Of a DNA stretch of 64,000 nt, positions 53,816 to 62,943 are shown one piece after another. The first letter of the stretch is position 1; each line of letters starts with the position of its first letter. Origin of the DNA: Mesorhizobium sp. dw_380 (GTDB lineage: Bacteria > Pseudomonadota > Alphaproteobacteria > Rhizobiales > Rhizobiaceae). The stretch covers positions 124,001 to 188,000 of the forward strand of contig NZ_JAFFIW010000001.1 of the NCBI RefSeq assembly GCF_018588885.1. The letters run 5' to 3'. A program made the translations under genes and the position numbers. Under the pieces are notes generated by a model, which saw only the letters and a list, made by a program, of their open reading frames with translations, did not search any database and was not told where the DNA came from.

Positions 53816-55927
53816 ATGACTTTGGAACGACGGCTGACAATGACGGGCAAAGCGGCAAGCGCGGATATGCAGGCCTTCAGGCAAGGCGCGGCCATGGCTG
53901 CCGTGCGCGTCGTTCGCCGGCTGCGCGAGGCCGGTGACTGGCAGCGCGAGATGGACGGCATACTGGAAACGCTCTGCCGTGCCATGGAGTGCCAGCGCGG
54001 CATCCTGTTCCGCTTGCGCGAACTGCCCGGCCAAGGTTTTGCCCAGTCGGTGGCCGCCTATTGGATAGACTCCGACTTCGGCGGTGAACTGGCGTCCCCG
54101 ACCGTCATCGTCCAGTCGATCGTCAACTCGGACCCGCTGCTGGAGCGCGTGGCCGAGGACGAACGGCAGGGTAAGATCTTCGCAGGCCATACACGAAATC
54201 TCGAAGGCTTCCTGAGAGCCGATTTCGAAAAGCAGAGCATCAAGTCGTTCCTGTCGGTGTCGGTCTTCGCGCACGGCCATCTGTGGGGCACGCTGGCGGT
54301 CAATGACTGCGTCGACGAGCGCGAATGGACCGACGAGGAAGAGGCGACGCTGCACATCATCGCGCTCGCCATCGGCGACGCCATCGAACACTCGCCCTCC
54401 GACGCCCATGCCAGCGAAGTGATCCGCCGCACCATGCTGCAGGCCTCGCTCGACGCCATCGTCGTCATCGACGAGACCGGCTCGATCATCGAGTTCAATC
54501 CGGCCGCCGAGAAGATGTTCGGTTTCCAGCGCAGCGATATCCTCGGCAAGGACCTCCTCGACACCATTGTGCCGATCTATTACCGCAAGGGCTATGCATC
54601 GGGCGCCGAGTACATGTCGGGACGCGGCGCGCCGATGGTCGGCCAGCGGCTCGAAACGGTGACGCAGAACGCCGCCGGCGAAGTGTTTCCGATCGAACTG
54701 ACGGCGACCGAGATGCGGGTCGCAGAACGCCGCCTGATCTTCGGCTCGATCCGCGATCTGCGCGACAAGCTGCGCGCCGAGGAAGAGATCAACCGGCAGC
54801 GCGAGAAGCTGCACCAGAACGAGAAGATGGCGGCGATGGGCTCGCTGCTTGCCGGCGTTTCGCACGAGCTCAACAACCCGCTGGCGGTGGTCGTCGCGCA
54901 ATCGACGCTGCTGCATGAATTCGCGTCCGACCCGCAGACCAAGGTCCGCGCCGAGAAGGTGCGTGCCGCCGCCGAGCGCTGCGGCCGCATCGTCAAGAGC
55001 TTCCTGTCGATGGTCCGGCTTCATCCGGCCGCGCAAGCCGAGACCGACCTCAACCAGGTGATCCGCGCCGCGCTCGAGGTGACGGCCTATGGCGCACGCT
55101 CGAGCGGCATCATCATCGACACCGACTTCGCTGCCGGCCCGCTGCTGGCCATGGCGGACGCCGACCACGTGACGCAGGTGGCGGCCAATTTCCTCATCAA
55201 CAGCCAGCACGCGCTGGCCGGCATTGCCGGCGACCGCTTGATCAAGGTCCGGACATTCCGCGGCGATCGCGGCAATCCGGGCTTTTCGGTCGAGGACAAC
55301 GGGCCCGGCATTCCCGAAGCGATCCGCAACCGTATCTTCGAATCCTATTTCACCACCAAGCCGGTCGGCGTCGGCACCGGCATCGGTCTGTCGATCTCGA
55401 AATCGATCATCGAACGGCACAATGGCAATGTCTGGTTCGAGGAAGTGCTGCCCAGGGGCGCGCGTTTCGTCGTCCAGCTGCCGGCCATATCGGCGGGCCT
55501 CGCCGCTGCCGGCGAAACCCAGCCACGCTCGAGCGGCCTGCGCCATGCCCTGATCATAGACGACGAGCCTGACGTCGCCGGCTCGCTGTCCGACATTCTC
55601 GAATTGATGGGTATCAAGTCGCGGATCGCCCCTGTCTGGGAATCGAGCACCGAAACCTTGAGCGGCCACATGCCGCCGGACATCGTCTTTTCGGACCTGC
55701 GCATGCCCGGCATCAGCGGCATTGCCATCTACCGCGAGTTGCTGGCCGAAAGGCCCGAGCTGGCGCGTCGTTTCGTGCTGGTTACCGGCGACCTGATCGG
55801 CGCCAAGGCGGAGATCGAAGCCTTGCCGGCGCAGCAGCGGCCGCAGATCCTGGAAAAGCCGTTCAGCACGCTGGATGTGCGCAGCGTGCTTTCAACCATC
55901 GCCGAGCAGGCCGCGTTGAAAGGATAA
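53816..55927 (+). CDS. Hybrid sensor histidine kinase (GAF-PAS-HisKA-HATPase-REC)
   Basis: 703 residues from the ATG at 53816; a TTG at 53795 or an ATG at 53840 are alternatives. No membrane helix, so it is cytosolic. GAF domain about 25-190 (RAMECQRGILFRLRE, SFLSVSVFAHGHLWGTLAVN); PAS about 200-315 (SLDAIVVIDETGSIIEFNPA); HisKA with His350 in LLAGVSHELNNPLAVV; ATPase with NFLINSQHAL, VEDNGPGIPE and GTGIGLSISKSI; C-terminal receiver from about 583 with IIDDEPDVAG, Asp in FSDLRMPGISG and Lys in ILEKPF. The attached receiver and the separate regulator 55 bp upstream suggest a branched phosphorelay. Confidence 0.93.
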   Translation: MTLERRLTMTGKAASADMQAFRQGAAMAAVRVVRRLREAGDWQREMDGILETLCRAMECQRGILFRLRELPGQGFAQSVAAYWIDSDFGGELASPTVIVQSIVNSDPLLERVAEDERQGKIFAGHTRNLEGFLRADFEKQSIKSFLSVSVFAHGHLWGTLAVNDCVDEREWTDEEEATLHIIALAIGDAIEHSPSDAHASEVIRRTMLQASLDAIVVIDETGSIIEFNPAAEKMFGFQRSDILGKDLLDTIVPIYYRKGYASGAEYMSGRGAPMVGQRLETVTQNAAGEVFPIELTATEMRVAERRLIFGSIRDLRDKLRAEEEINRQREKLHQNEKMAAMGSLLAGVSHELNNPLAVVVAQSTLLHEFASDPQTKVRAEKVRAAAERCGRIVKSFLSMVRLHPAAQAETDLNQVIRAALEVTAYGARSSGIIIDTDFAAGPLLAMADADHVTQVAANFLINSQHALAGIAGDRLIKVRTFRGDRGNPGFSVEDNGPGIPEAIRNRIFESYFTTKPVGVGTGIGLSISKSIIERHNGNVWFEEVLPRGARFVVQLPAISAGLAAAGETQPRSSGLRHALIIDDEPDVAGSLSDILELMGIKSRIAPVWESSTETLSGHMPPDIVFSDLRMPGISGIAIYRELLAERPELARRFVLVTGDLIGAKAEIEALPAQQRPQILEKPFSTLDVRSVLSTIAEQAALKG

Positions 55928-56046
55928 AAAAGTGGCTCCCGGCCGACGACGCGGCGGGAGCCGAAGGGAGCGCTGGAGGAGCGCTCGGGGAGGTCACGGC
56001 ATGATCCCGAGATGGGAACCGGTTTCGGGATCACGCTTCGACGAAA

Positions 56047-56457
56047 TCAGAAAATGTTTGGCGTGTTGGTCAGCGGTGCGGCATTGGCGATCATGCGGAT
56101 CGCACGGGCCTTGTGCATGCCGGACTGCTCGGCAATGGCGCGCAGGCAATCGACGTTCTCGGCGCCCCAGGCCTGTCCCTTGCAGGCGAAGTCGAGCGCC
56201 GGCATCGGCAGACGGGCGGTCTTGGTCGTCGTTGGCGCGCCGTCAACGATATTGGCCGGCGGCTTCAGCGAAGCGAAGGCCGGCCCGACCGTCGGCGTAA
56301 GCGCCATGCCGACGAAGGAGCAAGCAGCCAGCCCCATGAACATGGCCATCGGGTGGTCGCTGGCACGCTGGCGCAGCGCCAGTTTCGGGCGGCGGTCAGC
56401 GCGCTCTGGAGCTTGCAGGCGGCGCTCGGCGGCGATGGTTTCGACTTTCGCATGCAT
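56047..56457 (-). CDS. Small protein of unknown function with one hydrophobic segment
   Basis: 136 residues. The basic N-terminal 35 residues (AAERRLQAPERADRRPKLAL) are followed by one hydrophobic segment, DHPMAMFMGLAACSFVGMAL, and then a periplasmic-looking part with two Cys in LDFACKGQAWGAENVDCLRA. No family is recognised. Topology suggests a single-pass inner-membrane protein with a small exported domain stabilised by a disulfide. It is read alone and convergent with the kinase gene. Confidence 0.65.
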   Translation of the reverse strand: MHAKVETIAAERRLQAPERADRRPKLALRQRASDHPMAMFMGLAACSFVGMALTPTVGPAFASLKPPANIVDGAPTTTKTARLPMPALDFACKGQAWGAENVDCLRAIAEQSGMHKARAIRMIANAAPLTNTPNIF

Positions 56458-56905
56458 TGCCTTCCCCTTCGCTGAGTTTCTTTTGAAGATGAAGCGAACT
56501 TAACCGCGCTTTGTAACGGCGCGAACGTGGTGCAGGTCTGGCAATGTAACCAGATTGAAACGGCGTTTCGGGCAAAACCGGGCAGTACCGGTCATGAGGA
56601 CTCGCCTTCGCAGCGCAAGCGAGCCCCGGCCGAACGCCGCAGAGGACCCCGCCCAAAGGCTCAGCGAACAGCAGATCAGACGCAGCACGGCAAGCGCTTT
56701 TGCCTTCCGGCAAGGCACCTTGATCCTCGGCCCGCACGCTTTGCAAAATCGCTGAGATGGCGCTTCGGAACCGGGGCTAACACTCGGATTCTTCGCGATT
56801 TTCCTGGCCGGCAGCAGCATCGGACTCGGCTTGGATCGGCGCAAGGACTCTGCGTGAAAACCAGCCGAATTTTCACAAGCCATTGCATTTCAATGAAAAA
56901 TGTGA
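56458..56905. other. Intergenic region upstream of the Rieske oxygenase gene
   Basis: Together with the operator at 56906-56931 this makes a 487-bp gap between two divergent genes. Composition falls from GC-rich to AT-rich towards the oxygenase (56880-56940). Open frames on both strands lack ribosome sites and coding character. I see no RNA gene. Confidence 0.45.
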
Positions 56906-56931
56906 TTTTATTGAATGACTATTCAATAAAA
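56906..56931. promoter_or_regulatory. Palindromic operator upstream of the Rieske oxygenase gene
   Basis: TTTTATTGAAT (56906-56916) and ATTCAATAAAA (56921-56931) are perfect 11-bp inverted repeats around GACT, ending 13 bases before the oxygenase ATG. The core TTGAA-N6-TTCAA recurs upstream of the aminotransferase/transporter genes at 59884-59899. The AT-rich BetI/TetR-like shape and its position over the transcription start suggest repression. Confidence 0.65.
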
Positions 56932-56944
56932 AGAAGAGACGTTT

Positions 56945-58147
56945 ATGAACCCGCACCTCCGTGACGTGGCGATCCCCAATGATTGGGACCGGCGCGGACT
57001 ACCGGGCTGGAGTTACCATTCCGATGCCCTTCTCGAGCTTGAGAAGGAGCATGTCTTCCGCAACCACTGGCAGATCGTCGGACATGTCTGCGACATACCC
57101 GATGCCGGTGACTATCTGACCATGGACGTGGTCGGTGAGCGCGCCCTGATCGTGCGCGGCAAGGACGGCGTGGTGCGCGGCTTCAACAACATGTGCCGCC
57201 ACCGCGGCAGCCGCGTCGTCGCCGACAGCCAGGGCAATTGCAAGAATGCCCTGGTCTGCCCGTTCCATGGCTGGGTCTACAATCTCGACGGCACGCTGCG
57301 CGGTGCCGCGCGCCCGCGCTCTTTCCCCGATCTCGACAAGACCGAATTCGGCCTGATGCCGCTCGACCTCGAAGTGTGGATGGGCTTCATCTTCGTCCGC
57401 TTCCGCAATGGCGGGCCGCAGCCTTCGGTCGCCGAGCTGATGAAGCCGATCGAGCCGGAATTCTCGCATTACAATGCCGCCGACATGGTGCCGTCCTGGG
57501 GCATCTGGACCCAGAAGACCCCGGTCAACTGGAAGTCGGTGCGCGATGTCGACAATGAGGGCTATCACGTCGCCATGGCGCATCCTGCCTTGCAGGATCT
57601 TTATGGCGCCACCTATTTCGACGAGCCCTTCATCAACGGCGTTTCGCGCTCCTTTGCCACCTACAATCCCCATGCGGGCCGCCGCTGGAGCGTCAAGAAC
57701 TACGTCAAGATCGCGCCCGAGCCGACGCATCTGCCAGACTATCTGAAGAAGGCCTGGGTCTATTACGGCATCTTCCCCAATGCGGTCATCTCGGTGATGC
57801 CGGAATCCGTGCAGTTCTATCAGGAGTTTCCGCTGTCGACGGGCGAGACCCTGCTGCGCGGCGCCATCTATCGCTACCGCGACGAAAGCCGCGAACAGGC
57901 CGCCGCCAGGTATCTCTCCTTCCGCATCGACCGCGACACCATGGCGGAAGACGTGCAACTGTCGGTGTGGTCGAACGAATCCATGCTGTCCGAGGCTTTC
58001 GAGGGTTTTTACCTTTCCGACCTCGAATATGGCGTGCGCACCCACCACGACCATTTGCGCAAGATGCTGCCTGTGCTGGGCCTGGAGACCGCGCCCGAGG
58101 AGAAGGACATGTGGAATTTGAACGACGCGCTCAGGTCGCGTTCGTAG
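56945..58147 (+). CDS. Rieske non-haem iron oxygenase, alpha subunit (CntA/GbcA-like)
   Basis: 400 residues. Rieske cluster ligands are Cys84/His86 (NMCRHRGS) and Cys105/His108 (VCPFHGW). The mononuclear iron site is DVDNEGYHVAMAHPAL with His208 and His213. The bridging residue that is Asp in most ring-hydroxylating oxygenases appears here as Glu205, as I recall for carnitine oxygenase CntA. This points to N-demethylation or cleavage of a quaternary amine (carnitine, glycine betaine or a similar compound). No reductase gene is nearby, so electrons must come from a partner elsewhere. It is followed by a palindromic repeat element. Confidence 0.9.
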   Translation: MNPHLRDVAIPNDWDRRGLPGWSYHSDALLELEKEHVFRNHWQIVGHVCDIPDAGDYLTMDVVGERALIVRGKDGVVRGFNNMCRHRGSRVVADSQGNCKNALVCPFHGWVYNLDGTLRGAARPRSFPDLDKTEFGLMPLDLEVWMGFIFVRFRNGGPQPSVAELMKPIEPEFSHYNAADMVPSWGIWTQKTPVNWKSVRDVDNEGYHVAMAHPALQDLYGATYFDEPFINGVSRSFATYNPHAGRRWSVKNYVKIAPEPTHLPDYLKKAWVYYGIFPNAVISVMPESVQFYQEFPLSTGETLLRGAIYRYRDESREQAAARYLSFRIDRDTMAEDVQLSVWSNESMLSEAFEGFYLSDLEYGVRTHHDHLRKMLPVLGLETAPEEKDMWNLNDALRSRS

Positions 58148-58191
58148 TTGCGCGCACGTTGAGAATTGGCGAAACCGCCAATGAGAGCGCC

Positions 58192-58370
58192 CCTCTCCCC
58201 GTCACTATACGGGGAGGATGCCGGCAGGCAGGTGAGGGGCAGCACCGGCTTGCGGGTTATTGTTTTGACGGACGATAGGTTCCAGTTTGCGTCGGATGCG
58301 ACCAATCACCAACGTTGGCGCTGCCCCTCATCCGCCTGCCGGCACCTTCTCCCCGTAGAACGAGGAGAAG
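58192..58370. repeat. Intergenic inverted-repeat element
   Basis: The left arm (about 58192-58243) and right arm (58320-58370) are imperfect inverted repeats of about 51 bp. They share GGGGAG, TGCCGGCAGGC and TGAGGGGCAGC, with a 76-bp spacer. The element fills the gap between the convergent oxygenase and aminotransferase genes and could act as a transcript end. It is a third sequence type beside those at 28596-29030 and 36076-36231. Confidence 0.75.
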
Positions 58371-58379
58371 GAAAAAACT

Positions 58380-59798
58380 TCATCCCCGCCACACGCCTTC
58401 TTTCCTCAGATCATCCATAGTCCGCGAAATACCCTCGCGCAAAATGCCGACCATGTCGTCGATCTGCTCTCGCGAAATGATCAGGGGCGGCGACATCACG
58501 CACATATTGATCAGCGGCCGCACCAAGAGGCCGAGTTCATGGCAATGGGCGTCGATGCGTTTTCCGACATCCTTGTCGAGTTGGAGCGGGTCCTTGCTTT
58601 CGCGGTCGGCGACGCATTCGACGCAACCCATCAGCCCGAGGCCCCGCACCTCGCCGACCAGCGGCAATTCTTCCAGCGTCTTCAACTGCGCCTGGAAATA
58701 GGGCGCGACCGCCTGCGTGTGGGCGAGCACGCTTTCTTCCAGCAGGTCGAGGTTTTTCAGCGCCACGGCGCAGCCGACCGGATGGCTGGTGTAGGTCAGC
58801 CCATGCCCGAACATCGCATCGGGATGGTTCGAGCGGCGCAGTTCTTCCAGCAGCCGTTCCGAGATGATGACGCCGCCGAGCGGGAAATAGCCCGAGGTGA
58901 CGCCCTTGGCGAAGGTGATCATATCGGGATCGATGCCGAAGACCTCGCCCGAGGCGAAGACATGGCCAAGCCGGCCGAAGCCCGTCACCACCTCGTCGGA
59001 GACATAGAGGATGTCATTGTCGCGGCAGATCTCGCGAATGCGCTTGAGATAGCCGTCGGGCGGCACGACGACGCCACCGGAGGCCTGTACCGGCTCGCCG
59101 ACGAAAGCGCCGATCTTGTCGGCGCCGACGCGGGCGACCGTGTCGCGGAACTGCTCGACCAGGAAATCGGTGAAGGCGGCAAGGCTCATGCCTTGCGGAC
59201 TGCGGAACGGATCGGGTGAGGACAGCTTGATCACCAGTTCGTCGGCGCCATCCATCCAGTCGCGGTCGCGCGGGCGGCCGTTGAGCGAGGCTGACAGATA
59301 AGTCGAGCCGTGATAGGCGCCGCCGCGCGACAGGATCAGCTTCTTTTCCGGCCGGCCGCGCACATTGTTGTAGAACTGCATGAAGCGCAGCGCCGTCTCG
59401 ACGGCCGAAGAGCCGCCCGTTGTGTAGAAGACATGGCCGAGATCGCCCGGCGCATGGCCGGCGATGCGCATGGCAAGTTCGGCCGACGGCGCGTTCATCG
59501 TGTACCAGGGCGTGTTGTAGGACAGCGCCATCGCCTGGTCGTACATCACCTTGGCCAGCTCCTCGCGGCGGTGACCGACATTGACGCACCACATGCCCGC
59601 AGGCCCATCGATCAGCCGCTTGCCGGTGTTGTCGGTGATGTAGATGCCGTCACCCTCACCGATCAGCGCGCGCGCCTCCGCACCGACGGAACCAGCGTAA
59701 GGCCAGGGCTGGATGAGATGGCGCTTGCCGAGTTCGACGGCATCGTCATCCCCAGGCGCTGCTCCTTCGGTCGCCCTCAGATCTCTTACCGCAGCCAT
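58380..59798 (-). CDS. Class III PLP-dependent aminotransferase
   Basis: 472 residues. Fold type I: YTTGGSSAVETALRF phosphate loop (about 125-139), AYHGSTYLSASLNG, Asp268 in VSDEVVTGFGR and the Schiff-base Lys298 in ITFAKGVTSGYFPLGG. The length and the N-terminal HLIQPWPYAGSVG match omega-amino-acid or polyamine:pyruvate aminotransferases. It would transfer an amino group from a diamine, omega-amino acid or similar compound. It is divergent from the PotB-like permease gene; the shared 319-bp region holds an operator-like site related to the one before the oxygenase. Confidence 0.9.
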   Translation of the reverse strand: MAAVRDLRATEGAAPGDDDAVELGKRHLIQPWPYAGSVGAEARALIGEGDGIYITDNTGKRLIDGPAGMWCVNVGHRREELAKVMYDQAMALSYNTPWYTMNAPSAELAMRIAGHAPGDLGHVFYTTGGSSAVETALRFMQFYNNVRGRPEKKLILSRGGAYHGSTYLSASLNGRPRDRDWMDGADELVIKLSSPDPFRSPQGMSLAAFTDFLVEQFRDTVARVGADKIGAFVGEPVQASGGVVVPPDGYLKRIREICRDNDILYVSDEVVTGFGRLGHVFASGEVFGIDPDMITFAKGVTSGYFPLGGVIISERLLEELRRSNHPDAMFGHGLTYTSHPVGCAVALKNLDLLEESVLAHTQAVAPYFQAQLKTLEELPLVGEVRGLGLMGCVECVADRESKDPLQLDKDVGKRIDAHCHELGLLVRPLINMCVMSPPLIISREQIDDMVGILREGISRTMDDLRKEGVWRG

Positions 59799-60117
59799 CG
59801 TCGCCTCCAGGTCACTTGTCGATTTTTCTCGAGCATGAAATTCAGCTTCGACGCCGGAAAATCAGGCTTTCTTCGCTTCATTTTGAATGTCCGTTCAATC
59901 AATATTGCAGAAATAGCGCTTGATTTCAATTGGCGGATGCGCGCATGATGAAAGAAAGCCGGCAAGCTAGAGGCGCGATCAGCAAGAGTGGTCACCGGTT
60001 TTGCGTTCGATCGCGCTCCAAACAAAATTGGGAACAAACAGCCGGCGTCAGCACAATGGGATGCCGCATGGCGGAACAGTCCAGGCCAGCAACCGAGATC
60101 GCGCCCGGAGCCCTGCA
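59799..60117. promoter_or_regulatory. Divergent promoter region, aminotransferase / polyamine-type transporter
   Basis: 319 bp between divergent genes. An AT-rich stretch (59870-59940) includes the operator-like site at 59884-59899. GGAG lies seven bases before the permease ATG. Open frames in this interval run out of phase with neighbours and look non-coding. Confidence 0.5.
59884..59899. promoter_or_regulatory. Operator-like palindrome shared with the Rieske oxygenase promoter
   Basis: TTGAATG-TCC-GTTCAA gives TTGAA-N6-TTCAA, the same core and spacing as the site at 56906-56931. The extended agreement is TTGAATG, three variable bases, then purine-TTCAAT. It is 86 bp upstream of the aminotransferase ATG and 219 bp upstream of the permease ATG. 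Confidence 0.55.
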
Positions 60118-61035
60118 ATGACGGCGGCCGTGGAAGGGTCGCCCCCGTTGCGCATGACGCGGGCCAGACGAAATGCCCTTCTGCAATCCGAACCCGTCCA
60201 GGGCCTTGCCCTGATCAGCCCGACCTTTTTTTACGCGCTCATTCTTCTGGTCTTGCCGATCCTGGTGGTCATCGCCCACTCCTTCTGGACGCAGCACTAC
60301 CTGACCATCGACCGCACCTTCACGCTGGAAAACTACCGCGTCGCGCTGACCGAACCGATCTACCGCGACCTGTTGTGGCGCTCGCTCTACATCTCGCTGA
60401 CGGTCAGCCTGTTCACCGTCATCCTCGCCTACCCGATCGCCTACTTCATTTCCTTCCATGGCGGCCGCCACAAGAGCCTGTGGCTGTTCCTCATCACCAT
60501 CCCGTTCTGGACCAGCTATCTCCTGCGCGTCATGTCATGGAAGGTCATCCTCGGCTATAACGGCGTCTTGAATTCCGGCCTGATGGGCCTCGGCATCATC
60601 GACGAGCCGTCGACAGCCCTGCTCTACAATACGAGCGCCGTCATCATCACGCTCACCCATGCCTGGGCGGCCTTCGCCATCCTGCCGATCTTCGTCTCTC
60701 TGGAAAAGGTCGACCGCACGCTGGTCGAAGCGGCCACCGACCTTGGCGATGGCCCCTTGCGCTCATTCCTGCGCGTGACCTTGCCGCTGTCGGCGCCTGG
60801 TGTCATCTCGGCGGCGCTGATCGTCATGATCCCGACCGTCGGCGACTACGTCACGCCAAAGCTCGTCGGCGGCAAGGACGGCGTCATGATCGCCAACGCC
60901 ATCCAGGCGCAGTTCGGCAAGGCGGCCAACTGGCCATTGGGGGCCGCCCTTTCCGTCACCACCATGCTGATCGTCACCCTGATGGCCGGTGCCACGGTGC
61001 TGATCATACGCGCATTGCAGAGGCTGGCACGATGA
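60118..61035 (+). CDS. ABC transporter permease (PotB-like, polyamine/quaternary amine family)
   Basis: 305 residues from the ATG at 60118, with GGAG seven bases upstream; the open frame begins 39 codons earlier. Six helices; the first is LISPTFFYALILLVLPILVV. The ATPase-contact loop is LVEAATDLGDGPLRSFLRVT. VGDYVTPKLVGG is a hallmark of PotB-type permeases. It is coupled to the PotC-like gene by an ATGA overlap. The matching binding protein is not in the window and may lie beyond the amine oxidase gene. Confidence 0.92.
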   Translation: MTAAVEGSPPLRMTRARRNALLQSEPVQGLALISPTFFYALILLVLPILVVIAHSFWTQHYLTIDRTFTLENYRVALTEPIYRDLLWRSLYISLTVSLFTVILAYPIAYFISFHGGRHKSLWLFLITIPFWTSYLLRVMSWKVILGYNGVLNSGLMGLGIIDEPSTALLYNTSAVIITLTHAWAAFAILPIFVSLEKVDRTLVEAATDLGDGPLRSFLRVTLPLSAPGVISAALIVMIPTVGDYVTPKLVGGKDGVMIANAIQAQFGKAANWPLGAALSVTTMLIVTLMAGATVLIIRALQRLAR

Positions 61036-61853
61036 GAGCGCGGCGTTTCCTGCCGGGCGGCTGGCTGTCCGCCTATGCGTTCCTCTATATCGTCTTCCTC
61101 TATCTGCCCGTCATCTTCCTGCCGATCTTCTCGATCAACACAGCTCCGACACCGAAGTTCCCGCTCGCCGGCTATACGCTCAAATGGTATGAGGACCTGC
61201 CCAACACGCCGGCCCTGCTCGATGCCGCCTGGAACAGCCTGGTCGTCGGCGTCTCGGCTTCGGTTCTCGCCACCGTGCTCGGCATCCTCGCCGCCCGCTC
61301 GATCACCCGCTACCGCTATCCCGGCCGCCGCACCATCAATGGCCTGATCATGGCGCCGCTGGTGCTGCCGGAGGTGATCGTCGCCATCTCCATGCTGCTG
61401 GTGATGCTGCAGCTGGGCCTCAGCCTGTCATTGTTCACCGTCGTGCTCGGCCACGTCCTGGTCTGCATCCCCTATTCGATGACGGTGCTGACCTCCGGCT
61501 TCGAGGGCTTCGACCGCAGCCTGGAGGAAGCCTCCGCCGATCTCGGCGAAAGCGCCTTCGGCACATTCCGCCGGGTGACGCTGCCGATGGTGGCGCCGGC
61601 CATCATCTCCAGCCTGCTGGTCTGCTTCACCATCTCGCTCGACGAGTTCATCATCGCCTTCTTCCTGACCGGCACCGAGGCGACGCTGCCCATCTACATC
61701 TGGGGCCAGCTGCGTTTCGCGTCGAAACTGCCCGGCGTGCTGGCGCTGGGCACGCTGCTTCTGGTTGCCTCATTCCTGTTGATGACCATTGCCGAAATCC
61801 TGCGTCGCCGTGCGGCCAGACGCACCCAGAACGAGGGAGGCCTCTATGCCTGA
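61032..61853 (+). CDS. ABC transporter permease (PotC-like)
   Basis: 273 residues, six helices; the first is LSAYAFLYIVFLYLPVIFLP. Typical PotC segments are SINTAPTPKFPLAGYTLKWY and the EAA loop LEEASADLGESAFGTFRRVT, followed by CFTISLDEFIIAFFLTG. It pairs with the PotB-like protein. The ATPase gene begins eight bases before its end. Confidence 0.93.
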   Translation: MRARRFLPGGWLSAYAFLYIVFLYLPVIFLPIFSINTAPTPKFPLAGYTLKWYEDLPNTPALLDAAWNSLVVGVSASVLATVLGILAARSITRYRYPGRRTINGLIMAPLVLPEVIVAISMLLVMLQLGLSLSLFTVVLGHVLVCIPYSMTVLTSGFEGFDRSLEEASADLGESAFGTFRRVTLPMVAPAIISSLLVCFTISLDEFIIAFFLTGTEATLPIYIWGQLRFASKLPGVLALGTLLLVASFLLMTIAEILRRRAARRTQNEGGLYA

Positions 61854-62943
61854 GCAGCTGCAGCGATCGATGATCGAGATCAAGAACGTCACCCGCAGCT
61901 ATGGGGCGTTCAAGGCGCTGGACGATGCGTCCCTGACCATCAGGGAAGGCGAATTCTTTTCGCTGCTCGGCCCCTCCGGCTGCGGCAAGACCACGCTTTT
62001 GCGCATGATCGCCGGTTTCGACAATCCGACCAGCGGCTCGATCGCGGTCGGTGGCCAGCCGATGGAAGGCATCCCGGCCAACCGCCGGCCGACCAACATG
62101 GTGTTCCAGAGCTACGCGATCTTCCCGCATCTCAATGTCGAACAGAACGTCGCCTATGGCCTGAAGCGGCTGAAACTACAAGGCGGCGAGGAGAAGCGGC
62201 GCGTCGAGGAGGCGCTGGCGCAGGTCTCGCTGACCGGGCTTGGCAAGCGGCTCGCCACCGAGCTCTCCGGCGGCCAGCGCCAGCGCGTGGCGCTCGCCCG
62301 CGCGCTGGTGATGCGGCCCAAGGTGCTGCTGCTCGACGAACCGCTGTCGGCGCTCGACAAGAAATTGCGTGAGCAGATGCAGGTCGAGCTGCGCCGCCTG
62401 CAGCAGGCCGTCGGCATCACCTTCGTGCTGGTCACCCATGACCAGTACGAGGCGCTCGCCATGTCCGACCGCATTGCCGTGATGTTCGGCGGCAGGATCG
62501 CGCAGGTCGCCTCGCCCAAGGAAATCTACCAGCGGCCGGTCAACCGCCAGGTCGCCGACTTCCTCGGCGGGATGAACTTCGTCAAAGCCGAGATCGTCGA
62601 GGAGAACGGCGCCACGCTGGTCGTCGACACGCTGGGCTTCGGCCGCGTCAAGACCGACAAGCCGAAGGCATTCGTGCGCAATGGCGGCGGCGCGACGCTT
62701 GGCATCCGGCCGGAGCGCCTGCGCGTGCTGTGGGACAATGCGACGGCGAAATTCGAGGTCGCCGGCAAGGTGGTCGAACGCCACTATTTCGGCGAGATCA
62801 CCCATCTGATCGTCGAGATACCGGGGCTGGAAAAGCCGCTGTCGGTCACTGAAACCAACGATTTCGGCGCCGACGACATTCCGGTCGGCACCTCGGTCCG
62901 CCTTGCCTACGATCCCGAGGCCCTGGTGGCGATGGCGGACTGA
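61846..62943 (+). CDS. ABC transporter ATP-binding protein (PotA-like)
   Basis: 365 residues from the ATG at 61846 (MPEQLQRSMIEIK). P-loop GPSGCGKTT, Q-loop VFQSYAIFPHL, signature LSGGQRQRVALARAL, Walker B VLLLDEPLSALD and VTHDQYEALAM. The C-terminal TOBE domain is near LGIRPERLRV. It energises uptake through the PotBC-like pair. Its last 37 bases overlap the end of the convergent amine oxidase gene. Confidence 0.94.
   Translation: MPEQLQRSMIEIKNVTRSYGAFKALDDASLTIREGEFFSLLGPSGCGKTTLLRMIAGFDNPTSGSIAVGGQPMEGIPANRRPTNMVFQSYAIFPHLNVEQNVAYGLKRLKLQGGEEKRRVEEALAQVSLTGLGKRLATELSGGQRQRVALARALVMRPKVLLLDEPLSALDKKLREQMQVELRRLQQAVGITFVLVTHDQYEALAMSDRIAVMFGGRIAQVASPKEIYQRPVNRQVADFLGGMNFVKAEIVEENGATLVVDTLGFGRVKTDKPKAFVRNGGGATLGIRPERLRVLWDNATAKFEVAGKVVERHYFGEITHLIVEIPGLEKPLSVTETNDFGADDIPVGTSVRLAYDPEALVAMAD

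Noticed and set aside
53651..55669. Minus-strand open frame of 672 codons opposite the hybrid kinase
   Set aside because: Same shadow effect; no motif and low-complexity basic composition.
56500..56964. Open frames on both strands in the gap before the Rieske gene
   Set aside because: They overlap one another, lack ribosome sites and run into the operator and the oxygenase start.
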